A stretch of 42,685 nt of DNA from Candidatus Gastranaerophilales bacterium. GTDB taxonomy: Bacteria > Cyanobacteriota > Vampirovibrionia > Gastranaerophilales > Gastranaerophilaceae. The translations under genes and the position numbers were made by a program. The notes beneath the pieces are model-generated. The model searched no databases and was not told the origin of the DNA. It saw nothing but the letters and a program-made list of their open reading frames with translations. Each line of letters begins with the position of its first letter. Within the stretch, counting starts at the first letter, position 1. Location: contig UNSK01000014.1 of the NCBI GenBank assembly GCA_900552525.1, positions 1 through 42,685 of the forward strand, read 5' to 3'. Shown one piece after another: positions 1 through 7,627 of this stretch.

Positions 1-310
1 TAAAGGTTCTTTGGGTATCACCGATTTGAGCCAAAACAATACCTAATTTAACCATAGGAATATCGCATAGAGGACAAATTCTGGTCTTTTTGATATCAAC
101 TTCTTTGAAACTTTTTTCTTTGATTGCAGTTAAAATATCATCAATATTTTCATGCGGTTCGTCAAATTTTTCCAGTTCTCTATTGTCAAAAAGCATTCCG
201 CCGCACCCATTTAAACAAATATCAACATAAATATTTAAATCAGGTATTAAAACTTTTACCATATCTTCGCCGCAAGCAGGGCATTTTATAATTTCTTTAT
301 TATCAGCCAT
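1..310 (-). CDS. Zinc-ribbon (TFIIB-type) protein, 3' end cut by window edge
   Basis: Read by hand from the start codon at 308-310, about 103 codons remain open to the window edge. The product begins MADNKEIIKCPACGEDM and contains CPAC, then CLNGCGGMLFDNRELE, then a second CPLC about 80 residues in. This is the layout of zf-TFIIB-like zinc ribbons (CPxC, then CxxCGG followed by a D-x-x-E-L segment), with a second ribbon beginning before the edge. Such proteins bind zinc; their role is mostly unknown. The gene follows leuD after 15 bp, so it is probably co-transcribed with dnaN and leuD. The family call rests on the cysteine pattern only. Confidence 0.75.
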   Translation of the reverse strand, partial: MADNKEIIKCPACGEDMVKVLIPDLNIYVDICLNGCGGMLFDNRELEKFDEPHENIDDILTAIKEKSFKEVDIKKTRICPLCDIPMVKLGIVLAQIGDTQRTF

Positions 311-325
311 TTTATACCTTTCTTT

Positions 326-820
326 TTATCCTAAAACTAAATCGCCGTGTTTTTTTATGTGTTCAATCAAACCTCCATCTTCAAGAAGCTTAATCATAAC
401 GTCAGGAAGCGGTTCAATAGCAGTTATTGTGCCTTTTGTCAGATTTTTGAGAGTTCCTGCTTTTATATCCAGATCTAGTTCATCTCCGGCATCAATTCCA
501 TCAGTGTCGCATTCTATAGCGAGAAGTCCTATGTTGATGGCATTGCGGTAAAAAATTCTTGCAAAAGACTTGGCAATAACAGCTCCAACGCCGGCAATTT
601 TTATAATTTGAGGAGCGTGTTCTCTGGAAGAGCCCAGACCGAAGTTATTTCCGGCAACAACGAAATCTCCTTTATTCATATTCTTTGCAAAATTTTCATC
701 AGCATCTTCAAGCACATGTTTTGCAAATTCCTGTAAATCAGAACGCAGGTGGAACAAACGTCCCGGTGCGATATGGTCTGTTGAAATATTATCACCGAAC
801 TTAAAAGCTTTCCCTTTCAT
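326..820 (-). CDS. leuD: 3-isopropylmalate dehydratase small subunit
   Basis: A 164-aa aconitase-swivel-domain protein. It begins MKGKAFKFGDNISTDHIAPG and carries GNNFGLGSSREHAP near residue 58, the substrate-binding loop of LeuD/homoaconitase small subunits. It pairs with LeuC to isomerise 2- to 3-isopropylmalate in leucine synthesis. The compact length matches the archaeal/cyanobacterial-type small subunit (about 160-170 aa) rather than the roughly 200-aa enterobacterial form. LeuC is not in the window. The ribosome-binding site (AAGGGTG) lies inside a repeat that fills the gap to dnaN. A homoaconitase small subunit cannot be excluded from sequence alone. Confidence 0.88.
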   Translation of the reverse strand: MKGKAFKFGDNISTDHIAPGRLFHLRSDLQEFAKHVLEDADENFAKNMNKGDFVVAGNNFGLGSSREHAPQIIKIAGVGAVIAKSFARIFYRNAINIGLLAIECDTDGIDAGDELDLDIKAGTLKNLTKGTITAIEPLPDVMIKLLEDGGLIEHIKKHGDLVLG

Positions 821-907
821 TTTACACCCTTCTGGCGGGTTTCATTCCGCCTGCCTACTAACTTGTATTTTACTTACTGGAAACCCTTTTGAACAGACTA
901 CCAGTTT
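821..907 (-). repeat. Gene-boundary repeat, copy 1, with hairpin and RBS
   Basis: About 87 bp between dnaN and leuD that aligns over nearly its full length, at roughly three quarters identity by eye, with 8279-8365. In the direction of the genes it contains CAAGTTAGTAGGCAG, then a hairpin GGCGG/CCGCC, then AAGGGTG placed just before the leuD start. The 34 bp nearest leuD (820-853) recur with one mismatch at 917-950, so the hairpin part is present twice in this gap. The repeat therefore supplies the ribosome-binding site of leuD. Confidence 0.75.
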
Positions 908-916
908 ATCGTCAGC

Positions 917-950
917 TTTTACACCCTTCCGGCGGGTTTCATTCCGCCTG
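917..950 (-). repeat. Second copy of the 34-bp hairpin unit
   Basis: Matches 820-853 with a single base difference (position 930 versus 833) and has the same GGCGG...CCGCC inverted repeat. It lies 6 bp beyond the dnaN stop, so on the minus strand it forms the first stem-loop after dnaN. There is no long T-run, so it is not a clear terminator; partial termination or 3'-end protection is possible. Confidence 0.7.
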
Positions 951-956
951 TTTTTA

Positions 957-2078
957 TTATCCTCTCAACTGTACCGGCATTACCAGATACAGGTAATCTT
1001 CATCAGAAACCGGCGCAAAGACTGTAGCAGACAGATTGCTGTTGAGTTTAACATAGATTTCTTCGGATTCTGCTATTTTCAAAAATTCAAGAATAAATTT
1101 GTAGTTAAATGCGATAACAAGCGGTTCACTCATATATTTAATATCAATTTCGTCCTGCGAGTTACCTGCATCAGGGGAATCTCCGGAGAGTTTTAGAGTA
1201 TTGTCTGCAAATTCAAATTTTACAATACTATTTTTTTCGTTAACCATAACTGCAACTCTTTCGAGTGCTGCTATTAAGTCACTTTTATTAACAACAGCTT
1301 CTTTAGGGAATGTTTGCGGAATAAGCTGGTTGTATTTAGGGAACTGACCCTGCATTAACCTTGTAACAATCTTAGTCTTATCAATTGTTATTACGATTTT
1401 TTTCATTTCTTTGCAGATTTTTATAGTATCAGATTCTGCAAGAAGTGAAATTTTTGAGAGCTCAGATAAAACCTTTGATGAGATAAGCATTTCAAAAGGT
1501 TTTTCCGCATCGCTTGAGCTATTCTTTACAACTTCTCTAACTCTTGCAAGTCTGTTACCGTCAGTAGCAGCCATTTCCAGAATATTCTGGTTAACTTCGC
1601 ATACAACGCCTGAGAGCAGGTTATTTGTTTCATACCCTGCTGCAGCTGAAACAACTTCTCTTATAGCTTTTGTGAAAGGTCGTGTTTCAATTTCCATACA
1701 GTCTGTTTCTGCAATGTTTTCTTCTACTTGAGGAAATTCATTTGCTGAAATACCAATAATATCGAATTTGGATTTTTTACTTGTAATTGTTGCAGTTGAG
1801 CCGTTTAATTCAAGGTTTATAAGTTCATCATTCAGTCTTGAAAGAATTTCTACAAGCTTCTTTGCAGGAAGTGTGAATTTACCTTCGGTTTCAACATTAG
1901 CATTAATAAGTGTAATAATAGACAAGTCGAAATCAGTTGCAGTAAGTTTAATTTGATTTGTACCTGCGGTTTCTATCAAAACATTGGCGAGAACCGGCTG
2001 CAAACCCTTAACAACTGTTGCTCTTTCTACAATTTTAATCCCGTTTAGTAAGTCGTCTTTATTTGCAACAAATTTCAT
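957..2078 (-). CDS. dnaN: DNA polymerase III sliding clamp (beta subunit)
   Basis: 373 aa, the usual length of bacterial beta clamps. The start MKFVANKDDLLNGIKIVERA, the internal ATDFDLSI and LPAKKLVEILSRL segments, ATDGNRLA and the C-terminal YLVMPVQLRG match the three-domain clamp fold. It forms the ring dimer that tethers DNA polymerase III. It is followed by leuD, not by recF or gyrB, and dnaA is not in the window, so the classical dnaA-dnaN-recF origin cluster is not kept here. It is preceded by a good promoter candidate at 2114-2142. Confidence 0.95.
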   Translation of the reverse strand: MKFVANKDDLLNGIKIVERATVVKGLQPVLANVLIETAGTNQIKLTATDFDLSIITLINANVETEGKFTLPAKKLVEILSRLNDELINLELNGSTATITSKKSKFDIIGISANEFPQVEENIAETDCMEIETRPFTKAIREVVSAAAGYETNNLLSGVVCEVNQNILEMAATDGNRLARVREVVKNSSSDAEKPFEMLISSKVLSELSKISLLAESDTIKICKEMKKIVITIDKTKIVTRLMQGQFPKYNQLIPQTFPKEAVVNKSDLIAALERVAVMVNEKNSIVKFEFADNTLKLSGDSPDAGNSQDEIDIKYMSEPLVIAFNYKFILEFLKIAESEEIYVKLNSNLSATVFAPVSDEDYLYLVMPVQLRG

Positions 2079-2113
2079 TTATACACCCCTTAAATAGTCT
2101 TTTTTACAAGGTA

Positions 2114-2142
2114 ATTCTAATACAAAAAGCATATTTTTACAA
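2114..2142 (-). promoter_or_regulatory. Putative sigma-70-type promoter for dnaN
   Basis: On the minus strand TTGTAA (2137-2142) and TAGAAT (2114-2119) are separated by exactly 17 bp, about 35 bp upstream of the dnaN start. The match is close to consensus and correctly oriented. No experimental support. Confidence 0.5.
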
Positions 2143-2316
2143 GTATCCTTGACAATATTGTAACAGGCATTAAAAACACTGTATGGACGTATATTTTGAT
2201 GCTTGAGTGTAAACATTTGTAACAATATTCAAATGAACTCTAAAGTTTCATAAAAAAATGCCGATATAAAAATTGTAAGCAAAACACTCCGATAGTTAGG
2301 AAAGGATTAATAGTAT

Positions 2317-2466
2317 ATGCGTATCGAAAATGAAATGTTATCAAGATTTAACACAGAAGCACAATCAAACAACTTAGAAATGTCATTATCACAAGAATTG
2401 GATTTCTTCTTTGATAATGTTATGGAAACTGTGGTCGATTATTTTAAAGAAGAAGTTAGAGTATAA
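2317..2466 (+). CDS. Unknown 49-aa protein with its own terminator
   Basis: Found by eye in the dnaN-lipA gap. The reading frame begins MRIENEMLSRFNTEAQSNNL and ends DYFKEEVRV, 49 residues. It is acidic and probably largely helical, with a DFFFDNVME segment in the middle. AGGAAAGGA lies about 8 bp before the ATG, and a clear Rho-independent terminator begins about 30 bp after the stop, so this looks like a complete single-gene transcript. I do not recognise the family. The amphipathic helices and small size would suit an adaptor or regulator, but that is a guess. Confidence 0.6.
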   Translation: MRIENEMLSRFNTEAQSNNLEMSLSQELDFFFDNVMETVVDYFKEEVRV

Positions 2467-2498
2467 AGCAAGACTCAAAAATATACATTTTACTTTCA

Positions 2499-2526
2499 GA
2501 GGCGGTTTAAATAAAACCGTCTTTTT
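2499..2526 (+). terminator. Rho-independent terminator after the 49-aa gene
   Basis: GGCGGTTT and AAACCGTC (one G-T pair) form an 8-bp stem with a short AAATA loop, followed by TTTTT at 2522-2526. It separates the small gene from lipA, whose ribosome-binding site starts about 10 bp further on. Confidence 0.75.
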
Positions 2527-2550
2527 GTTATTCTGGAGGAGGAGGTAAGC

Positions 2551-3396
2551 ATGCTGCCGGATTATTTAAAACGACCTATAATTGACACAGAAACAACAAA
2601 GACTGTGCGAAGAATTTTGAAAACAAAGTGTCTTAATACTGTATGCGAAGGTGCAAGATGTCCGAACAAGAGCGAGTGTTATTCTCATAACACTGCTACC
2701 TTTTTGATAATGGGAAAAGTTTGTACCAGAAATTGCAGGTATTGTAATATTTCTCCGGCTCGTCCTGAACCGCTTGATTTAGAAGAACCTAAACACGTTG
2801 CGGAGGCTGTTAAGGAGCTCGGACTCAAGTTTGCAGTTATAACTTCTGTAACCCGTGATGATTTGCCTGACGGAGGTGCACAGCATTTCAAAAATTGTAT
2901 TGATGAGATAAGAAAAATTTGTGATGCGAAAGTCGAAATTTTAACTCCGGATTTTAAAGATGATAAACGGGCTCTTGATACTGTTATAAAAGCACATCCG
3001 GATGTTTTTAACCACAACATTGAAACAGTTCGTTCCATATTTAAAACGGCTCGTCCGCAGGGAGATTATGACCGCTCGATTGAGGTTCTAAGGTACGTAA
3101 AAGAGAATTCAAATATTGTGACAAAATCCGGATTGATGGCAGGTCTAGGTGAGGGAGTAAATGATATAGAAGAAACTCTTTGTGATTTGCATGATGCAGG
3201 GGTTGATATTATAACAATCGGGCAATATATTCAACCTTCAAAACAGCACCTTCCTGTTGCAAAGTATTATACACTGGAAGAGTTTGAGGAATTAAAAGAA
3301 CTTGCGCGCAAAATCGGATTCAAGAACTTTCAGATAGGGCCTCTGGTCAGAAGCTCGTATCATGCGATGGCGAGTTATGAAACCTCCTTGAAATAA
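2551..3396 (+). CDS. lipA: Lipoyl synthase (radical SAM)
   Basis: 281 aa, typical of LipA. It inserts two sulfurs into protein-bound octanoyl groups to make the lipoyl cofactor of 2-oxoacid dehydrogenases or the glycine cleavage system. Both iron-sulfur cluster motifs are present: the LipA-specific C-x4-C-x5-C at residues 32, 37 and 43 (auxiliary cluster) and the radical-SAM C-x3-C-x2-C at 58, 62 and 65. The C-terminal RSSYHA supplies the conserved serine ligand. A strong GGAGGAGG lies just before the ATG. The partner ligase or LipB is not in the window. Confidence 0.96.
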   Translation: MLPDYLKRPIIDTETTKTVRRILKTKCLNTVCEGARCPNKSECYSHNTATFLIMGKVCTRNCRYCNISPARPEPLDLEEPKHVAEAVKELGLKFAVITSVTRDDLPDGGAQHFKNCIDEIRKICDAKVEILTPDFKDDKRALDTVIKAHPDVFNHNIETVRSIFKTARPQGDYDRSIEVLRYVKENSNIVTKSGLMAGLGEGVNDIEETLCDLHDAGVDIITIGQYIQPSKQHLPVAKYYTLEEFEELKELARKIGFKNFQIGPLVRSSYHAMASYETSLK

Positions 3397-3434
3397 ATTG
3401 ATTTAAAAGGTACAATTTAGGAAGAGAGAATTTT

Positions 3435-4904
3435 ATGTCCGTTGTAAATCAAGAAGTTGAAAAATTAATTAATATTGGTTTTACATATCATCAAGACGGG
3501 TGTCTTGATGAGGCGGAAAACGCTTATCAAGAAGTTCTGACTATTGACGGTAAAAATGCAGAAGTTTTTAATCTGCTCGGGGTGCTGAAACTTCAGCAGA
3601 ATGATGTAATTTCAGCAATTAACTGGATTGAAAAAGCTGTTGAAATTAAGCCTGATGTTTATTTTTATGAAACTCTTTTTCAGGCTTATGTAAGAGCCGG
3701 TCTGTTTAAACAGATTGTTGCAAGAGAAAAAGAAGTGCTGGAGAAATTTCCGGATAATTTTTCGCTTCTGTTCAATATTGCGCTTGCAAATAAAAAAACT
3801 AAGAATATAAGAGCTGCAATAAAGTTCTACGATAAAGCTCTTAAAATCAATCCGGGTTCTTATCTTGCATGGTTTAATCTATCCCACCTCTACAGTATTG
3901 AGGGAGAAACAGAAAACGCGGTTTCTGCTTTAAAAATATGTAAGAAAATAAGACCTAATGATATTGATACAGATTACTTTTTGAGTCTAGCGCTTATGCG
4001 TACAAAGAATTATGACAAGGGATTGAAACTCTTTGAAACCCGTCTTTGCAGGGAAACTGCTACGGCACTTCAAAATAAAACTTATCCGAATAAGGCTACT
4101 AAAGAAACTCTCTGGAAGGGTGAAAATATAAAAAATAAAACAATTTATGTTTATTACGAAGCCGGGTTTGGCGATGTAATAATGTTCAGCAGATACCTTC
4201 CGCTGCTTGCTAACAGGTGCGGGAAGCTTTTATTCTTACCGCAAAAACAGCTTGTACCGCTATTTAGAGATAATCCATTAGGTATTGATGTTGTTATTGA
4301 TAAGTATATTCCTGAATGTGATATGAATTTTGATGTGCATGCTCCGCTTTTAAGTCTTCCGTATCTGCTGGGATTAAAGGGAGATAAGGTTTTTGCGTAT
4401 CCTGAAGGGTATATTCGTCCGCATAAAGAGCTTGCAGAGGAATTTAAGAAGAAATATTTTAATAATGATAAGATAAAAGTCGGGATAAAATGGCAGGGAA
4501 ATACCTATTATGATCAGGATAGAGTTATTCCGACAAAGTTTTTTAAACCGCTTATGGCAGTTGAAAATACGCAATACTATTCATTCCAGACTTTTGAGGG
4601 TTCTGAAGATGCAAAAGAACTGGATGGAATTATTGATGTTGGCAAAGACTTAATTGATTTCGGCCAAACAGCTGCTGCACTCAGCAATCTTGATATTGTT
4701 ATCTGCAACGACACTTCTTTAGCGCATCTTGCAGGTGCAATGGGCATTCCATGCTGGGTTATTCTTCCTTACGAAGTTAACTGGAGATGGCATACAGATT
4801 TGAGTGTTTGCGACTGGTATAACAGCGTAAAACTATTCCGCCAGCATTCAATAGGAAACTGGCAGAGCGTTTTTGATGATATTTTGGAAGAAATGAAGCC
4901 TTAG
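3435..4904 (+). CDS. TPR protein with C-terminal heptosyltransferase-like (GT9) domain
   Basis: 489 aa. Residues about 5-210 are tandem tetratricopeptide repeats (A/G at the usual positions, for example AENAYQEVLTIDGKNAEVFN and AIKFYDKALKINPGSYLAWF). From about 225 onward the protein resembles the ADP-heptose:LPS heptosyltransferase fold (GT9), with the late motif CNDTSLAHLAGAMGIPCWV. Proteins of this type are often encoded near surface-polysaccharide genes and may glycosylate glycans or proteins. It lies 38 bp after lipA in the same direction. The substrate cannot be told. Its stop codon directly abuts that of proC on the other strand. Confidence 0.8.
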   Translation: MSVVNQEVEKLINIGFTYHQDGCLDEAENAYQEVLTIDGKNAEVFNLLGVLKLQQNDVISAINWIEKAVEIKPDVYFYETLFQAYVRAGLFKQIVAREKEVLEKFPDNFSLLFNIALANKKTKNIRAAIKFYDKALKINPGSYLAWFNLSHLYSIEGETENAVSALKICKKIRPNDIDTDYFLSLALMRTKNYDKGLKLFETRLCRETATALQNKTYPNKATKETLWKGENIKNKTIYVYYEAGFGDVIMFSRYLPLLANRCGKLLFLPQKQLVPLFRDNPLGIDVVIDKYIPECDMNFDVHAPLLSLPYLLGLKGDKVFAYPEGYIRPHKELAEEFKKKYFNNDKIKVGIKWQGNTYYDQDRVIPTKFFKPLMAVENTQYYSFQTFEGSEDAKELDGIIDVGKDLIDFGQTAAALSNLDIVICNDTSLAHLAGAMGIPCWVILPYEVNWRWHTDLSVCDWYNSVKLFRQHSIGNWQSVFDDILEEMKP

Positions 4905-5711
4905 CTATTTCCCTAAAGCACACGCTTTTTCTGTTGTGCTCTTTATTACATCGTAAAAGAGTTTTTCTGTATCATATTTATCCATACAATCAACTCCAAC
5001 ACGCGTGCAGCCGCCTTTTGTTGCAACATTAGAGATAAGTTCTTCCATAGAAATTTCACGGTTTAATGCCATTTTTGCAGAGCCGATTGCAGTTTGAATA
5101 CTTAATAACAAGGCTTTCTCGTAATCCAATCCAAGTTTTTCGCCGGCTCTTGCTATTTCATTTATTACTTTGTAATAAAAAGCAGGGCCTGAACCTGAAA
5201 TTGCTGTTACTATATCAATCTGGGCTTCATCATCAACGACAATGCATTTTCCGATGGTAGAAAGCAATTTATAAATATAGTCTAAATCTTCTTTTTTTGC
5301 GTGTTTTCCGCCAACCATTCCGCTCATGCCTTCTCCTACAAGTGCCGGTGTGTTTGGCATAATTCTTATTACCCTTGTGTTTTCAGGAAGGTGTGATTCC
5401 AGTTTTTCTGTTGTAACTCCTGCTGCAATAGAAGCAATAAGTTTATCAGAAGTTATAAAAGGTTTTATTTCTTCAAGAACATCAGCAGCCTGATTTGGCT
5501 TTGTTGCTATAAATATGACTTCGGAATTTTGGGCCAGCTCTTTGTTATCTAAGATAATTTTTATTCCAAGCTCTCTGGATTTTTCATCAATCCCTTCTGT
5601 TTCTGCCTGTGTTGCAATTAATTCTTCCGGCTTTGCAAAACTTGTCTTGATAAGTCCTTTAATAATTGCGCCGGCCATTTTGCCAGAGCCTATAAATCCG
5701 ATTTTGTACAT
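4905..5711 (-). CDS. proC: Pyrroline-5-carboxylate reductase
   Basis: 268 aa from the ATG at 5709-5711; this start is preferred because AGAAGG lies 9 bp before it, whereas the upstream GTG at 5720 has no spacing. The Rossmann motif GFIGSGKMAGAIIKGL is at the N-terminus, followed by MPNTPALVGEGMSGM and SGSGPAFYYKVINEIA of the ProC dimer domain. It reduces P5C to proline with NAD(P)H. One oddity: the usual late motif PGGTT reads ATKGGCTRVGVD, with Pro and Thr replaced. The gene is alone on its strand and converges on the TPR gene with no gap. Confidence 0.92.
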   Translation of the reverse strand: MYKIGFIGSGKMAGAIIKGLIKTSFAKPEELIATQAETEGIDEKSRELGIKIILDNKELAQNSEVIFIATKPNQAADVLEEIKPFITSDKLIASIAAGVTTEKLESHLPENTRVIRIMPNTPALVGEGMSGMVGGKHAKKEDLDYIYKLLSTIGKCIVVDDEAQIDIVTAISGSGPAFYYKVINEIARAGEKLGLDYEKALLLSIQTAIGSAKMALNREISMEELISNVATKGGCTRVGVDCMDKYDTEKLFYDVIKSTTEKACALGK

Positions 5712-5761
5712 ATTTTTCACCCTTCTTTTTATTTATACTCTTATGTTAAACTACAAAAACA

Positions 5762-5770
5762 TGTTATAAT
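5762..5770 (+). promoter_or_regulatory. Extended -10 promoter placed for a leaderless mRNA
   Basis: TGTTATAAT is a perfect extended -10 (TGnTATAAT). It ends only 6 bp before the ATG at 5777, so transcription would start at or next to the start codon. No purine-rich ribosome-binding site exists in the gap. Confidence 0.5.
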
Positions 5771-5776
5771 CAACTT

Positions 5777-6082
5777 ATGCAAGAGATAACAATAGGAAAA
5801 ACATATAGACATTATAAAGGTAATGTTTATAAAATTATCGCATTGGGCAGGCATTCAGAAACGCTTGAGGATATGGTAGTTTACCAGTCTGTTGAAACAG
5901 GCGAAGTATGGGTAAGGCCGAAAGCAATGTGGAATGATGTGATTCCGCAATCATTATCCCACAAGGGGCTAAGGGAGAATAGCGCTGAGGCAGACCAGGA
6001 GTCGCAAGATAATACTGGAGGTTTGCAGTTGTCTGCCGACAATAGGTCTACGTGCGTAGCACTGAGGTTTACGCTATTATGA
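5777..6082 (+). CDS. DUF1653-family protein with a repeat-derived C-terminal tail
   Basis: 101 aa. Residues 5-58 match the DUF1653 pattern (GKTYRHYKGNVYKI, then GRHSETLEDMVVYQS and VWVRPKAMW). The family is normally about 60-75 aa and of unknown function. The remaining roughly 43 residues are low in hydrophobics and are encoded by a stretch that includes a dispersed repeat (5989-6060), so the tail is probably a repeat insertion that stayed in frame. The stop overlaps the next ATG (ATGA at 6079-6082), which suggests translational coupling. Probably leaderless (see promoter). Confidence 0.75.
   Translation: MQEITIGKTYRHYKGNVYKIIALGRHSETLEDMVVYQSVETGEVWVRPKAMWNDVIPQSLSHKGLRENSAEADQESQDNTGGLQLSADNRSTCVALRFTLL
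5989..6060 (+). repeat. TACGTACGTA-type repeat, copy A (inside a coding tail)
   Basis: GGCAGAC (5989-5995) and GTCTGCC (6031-6037) form an inverted repeat around a 35-nt loop. After 11 bp comes the near-palindrome CTACGTGCGTAG (6048-6059). Copy B at 28566-28638 has the same two arms, the same 35-nt loop length and the same order. Confidence 0.7.
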
Positions 6083-6243
6083 TTACAAAAGAAGTTAGAG
6101 AGTGGATGCAGAAAGTTGAGCGAGGGCAGTACTCGTATGATGATGCAATGTATGAATTTATAAGATTTTCATCTTTTCTTACGCGCGAAGAAATGAAAAT
6201 GCTGAAATCACGATTGGAGAGCTTATGTTCAAAAAAAATGTAA
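6079..6243 (+). CDS. Unknown 54-aa protein, coupled to DUF1653 and SIS genes
   Basis: Starts at an ATG overlapping the DUF1653 stop and ends 19 bp into the following SIS gene. The product begins MITKEVREWMQKVERGQYSY and is rich in charged residues with a predicted two-helix pattern (W, Y and F at helix-like spacing). I do not recognise a family. Being wedged between two genes with overlaps at both ends argues that it is translated and made together with them. No membrane segment or signal peptide. Confidence 0.6.
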   Translation: MITKEVREWMQKVERGQYSYDDAMYEFIRFSSFLTREEMKMLKSRLESLCSKKM

Positions 6244-7304
6244 AAACAAATATGGAATTAGAGATTATTGAACAAACCAAAATCATTCCGTATATTTTGA
6301 TGAAATATATTAATCCTGAAACAGGTGAAATTAAGATTGATTTGCCGGATAATATTACAAAAATTATCCTTGTAGCAAGCGGTTCTTCATACCATTGTGC
6401 GAGATTTGCAGTTGATTTGCTGGAAAAATTCTCCAAAATTGAATCACGTGCGATTTATTCAAGCGAATTCCTTTTGAAGAATGTTATTCCGCATGATGAA
6501 AATACACTCTATATTTTTATTACACAGTCTGGTGAAACGAGTGATACTATTAAGTCTGCTCAAAAAGTTAAAGAGCTTTCTAATCTCGCCACACTTTGCA
6601 TAACTAATAACGAAGAGTCTACAATCTGGAATTTATGCGATTATAAAGTTGCCTGCTATGCCGGTACAGAACAGGGAATTGCTGCAACAAAATCGTTTAC
6701 TTCGCAAATGTTATGCCTGATTTTGATATCATTAAAGCTCGTTGAGAAAATTCACGGCGATAACGCAACTATCGGGTATAAAAAATCATTATTCAGCCTT
6801 CCGGCCGTAGTAGATAAGGCTCTCGCAAAGCGCGAAGATATAAAGAAACTTGCTGCTATTCTTGCAAAAGAAAATACAATAGTAATTACTGCCGACGGGA
6901 TTTCTTACTCCCTTGCAAAGGAGGCAGCCTTGAAAATTAAAGAAACATCATATAAAAATATTAGTGCCGCAATACTGGGAGAATTTATGCACGGGCATGT
7001 TGCAGTTTTGAATAATCCTTCTATGCTTATCTATATTGCGGTGGATGAAATTTCAAAGCGCTCAGTATCTAATCTTAACAAGATTAAAGAGGATTATAAA
7101 CCGAAACTTGTTATAATCGGCCCTGCCGGAGAAGAAGTTAAGCCGGACTGCAATATAAATATTGTTTCAGAAAACGAAATCCAGCAAATGTTTGCAAATG
7201 TCGTAATCTGCCAGCAGCTTGCTCTTGAAACAGCATTAAAACTTAAAAGAAATGTTGACCATCCGCGAGGGCTTCATAAAGTTGTTGTAGATAAGAATAT
7301 TTAG
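6225..7304 (+). CDS. Stand-alone GlmS-type SIS-domain sugar-phosphate isomerase/deaminase
   Basis: 359 aa corresponding to the isomerase half of glucosamine-6-phosphate synthase, without the N-terminal glutaminase. Two SIS domains are visible: the first with VASGSSYHCARFAVDLL and ITQSGETSDTI (sugar-phosphate loop), then EQGIAATKSFTSQ, and the second with KETSYKNISAAILGEFMHG. The C-terminus LKLKRNVDHPRGLHKVV resembles the GlmS tail. Lacking a glutaminase, it may act as a GlcN6P deaminase or isomerase of another aminosugar, or as an FrlB-like enzyme. GGAG precedes the ATG by 5 bp. The 3' end overlaps the next (opposite-strand) gene by 4 bp. Confidence 0.82.
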   Translation: MFKKNVKTNMELEIIEQTKIIPYILMKYINPETGEIKIDLPDNITKIILVASGSSYHCARFAVDLLEKFSKIESRAIYSSEFLLKNVIPHDENTLYIFITQSGETSDTIKSAQKVKELSNLATLCITNNEESTIWNLCDYKVACYAGTEQGIAATKSFTSQMLCLILISLKLVEKIHGDNATIGYKKSLFSLPAVVDKALAKREDIKKLAAILAKENTIVITADGISYSLAKEAALKIKETSYKNISAAILGEFMHGHVAVLNNPSMLIYIAVDEISKRSVSNLNKIKEDYKPKLVIIGPAGEEVKPDCNINIVSENEIQQMFANVVICQQLALETALKLKRNVDHPRGLHKVVVDKNI

Positions 7305-7543
7305 CCTTCACTTATTTCTTTTTTCTGATATCTCGCTGATTTTGCATTTATTGCATAACACGCAGAGGACAGTTTTTGTGAGAGCATAAACATGTTTCTC
7401 TGAATTGCAGCAACATCGTTCATTGCCTCCAGCATCTTATCAGGATTAATCATTGACTCCATTGCTTCATGGTTATCAACTTTTTCGTCTGCATATTTTT
7501 TGACAAGTAGCTTGTCGATGTAATCTCTTGCTCCGACTGCCAT
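7301..7543 (-). CDS. Unknown 80-aa helical protein
   Basis: Begins MAVGARDYIDKLLVKKYADE. Predicted entirely helical, with a central segment rich in Met and hydrophobic residues (MNDVAAIQRNMFMLSQKL) that could form an amphipathic helix. A good ribosome-binding site (TAGGAGA) lies 6 bp before the ATG, which supports a real gene. I do not recognise a family. It converges on the SIS gene with a 4-bp overlap and stands about 84 bp from the UPF0173 gene upstream. Confidence 0.6.
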   Translation of the reverse strand: MAVGARDYIDKLLVKKYADEKVDNHEAMESMINPDKMLEAMNDVAAIQRNMFMLSQKLSSACYAINAKSARYQKKEISEG

Positions 7544-7627
7544 AATTAAATCTCCTAATCCCTATTAATTCCTATACATATATAAAAACAATTAACAGGA
7601 AAAAATTGACTTTTATGTAACAAAAGG

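Noticed and set aside
1411..1731. Open frame on the plus strand opposite dnaN
   Set aside because: Antisense to a certain gene, no RBS, Ser-rich composition.
2467..2550. Riboswitch before lipA
   Set aside because: The only structure is the simple hairpin with T-run after the small gene; there is no larger conserved fold.
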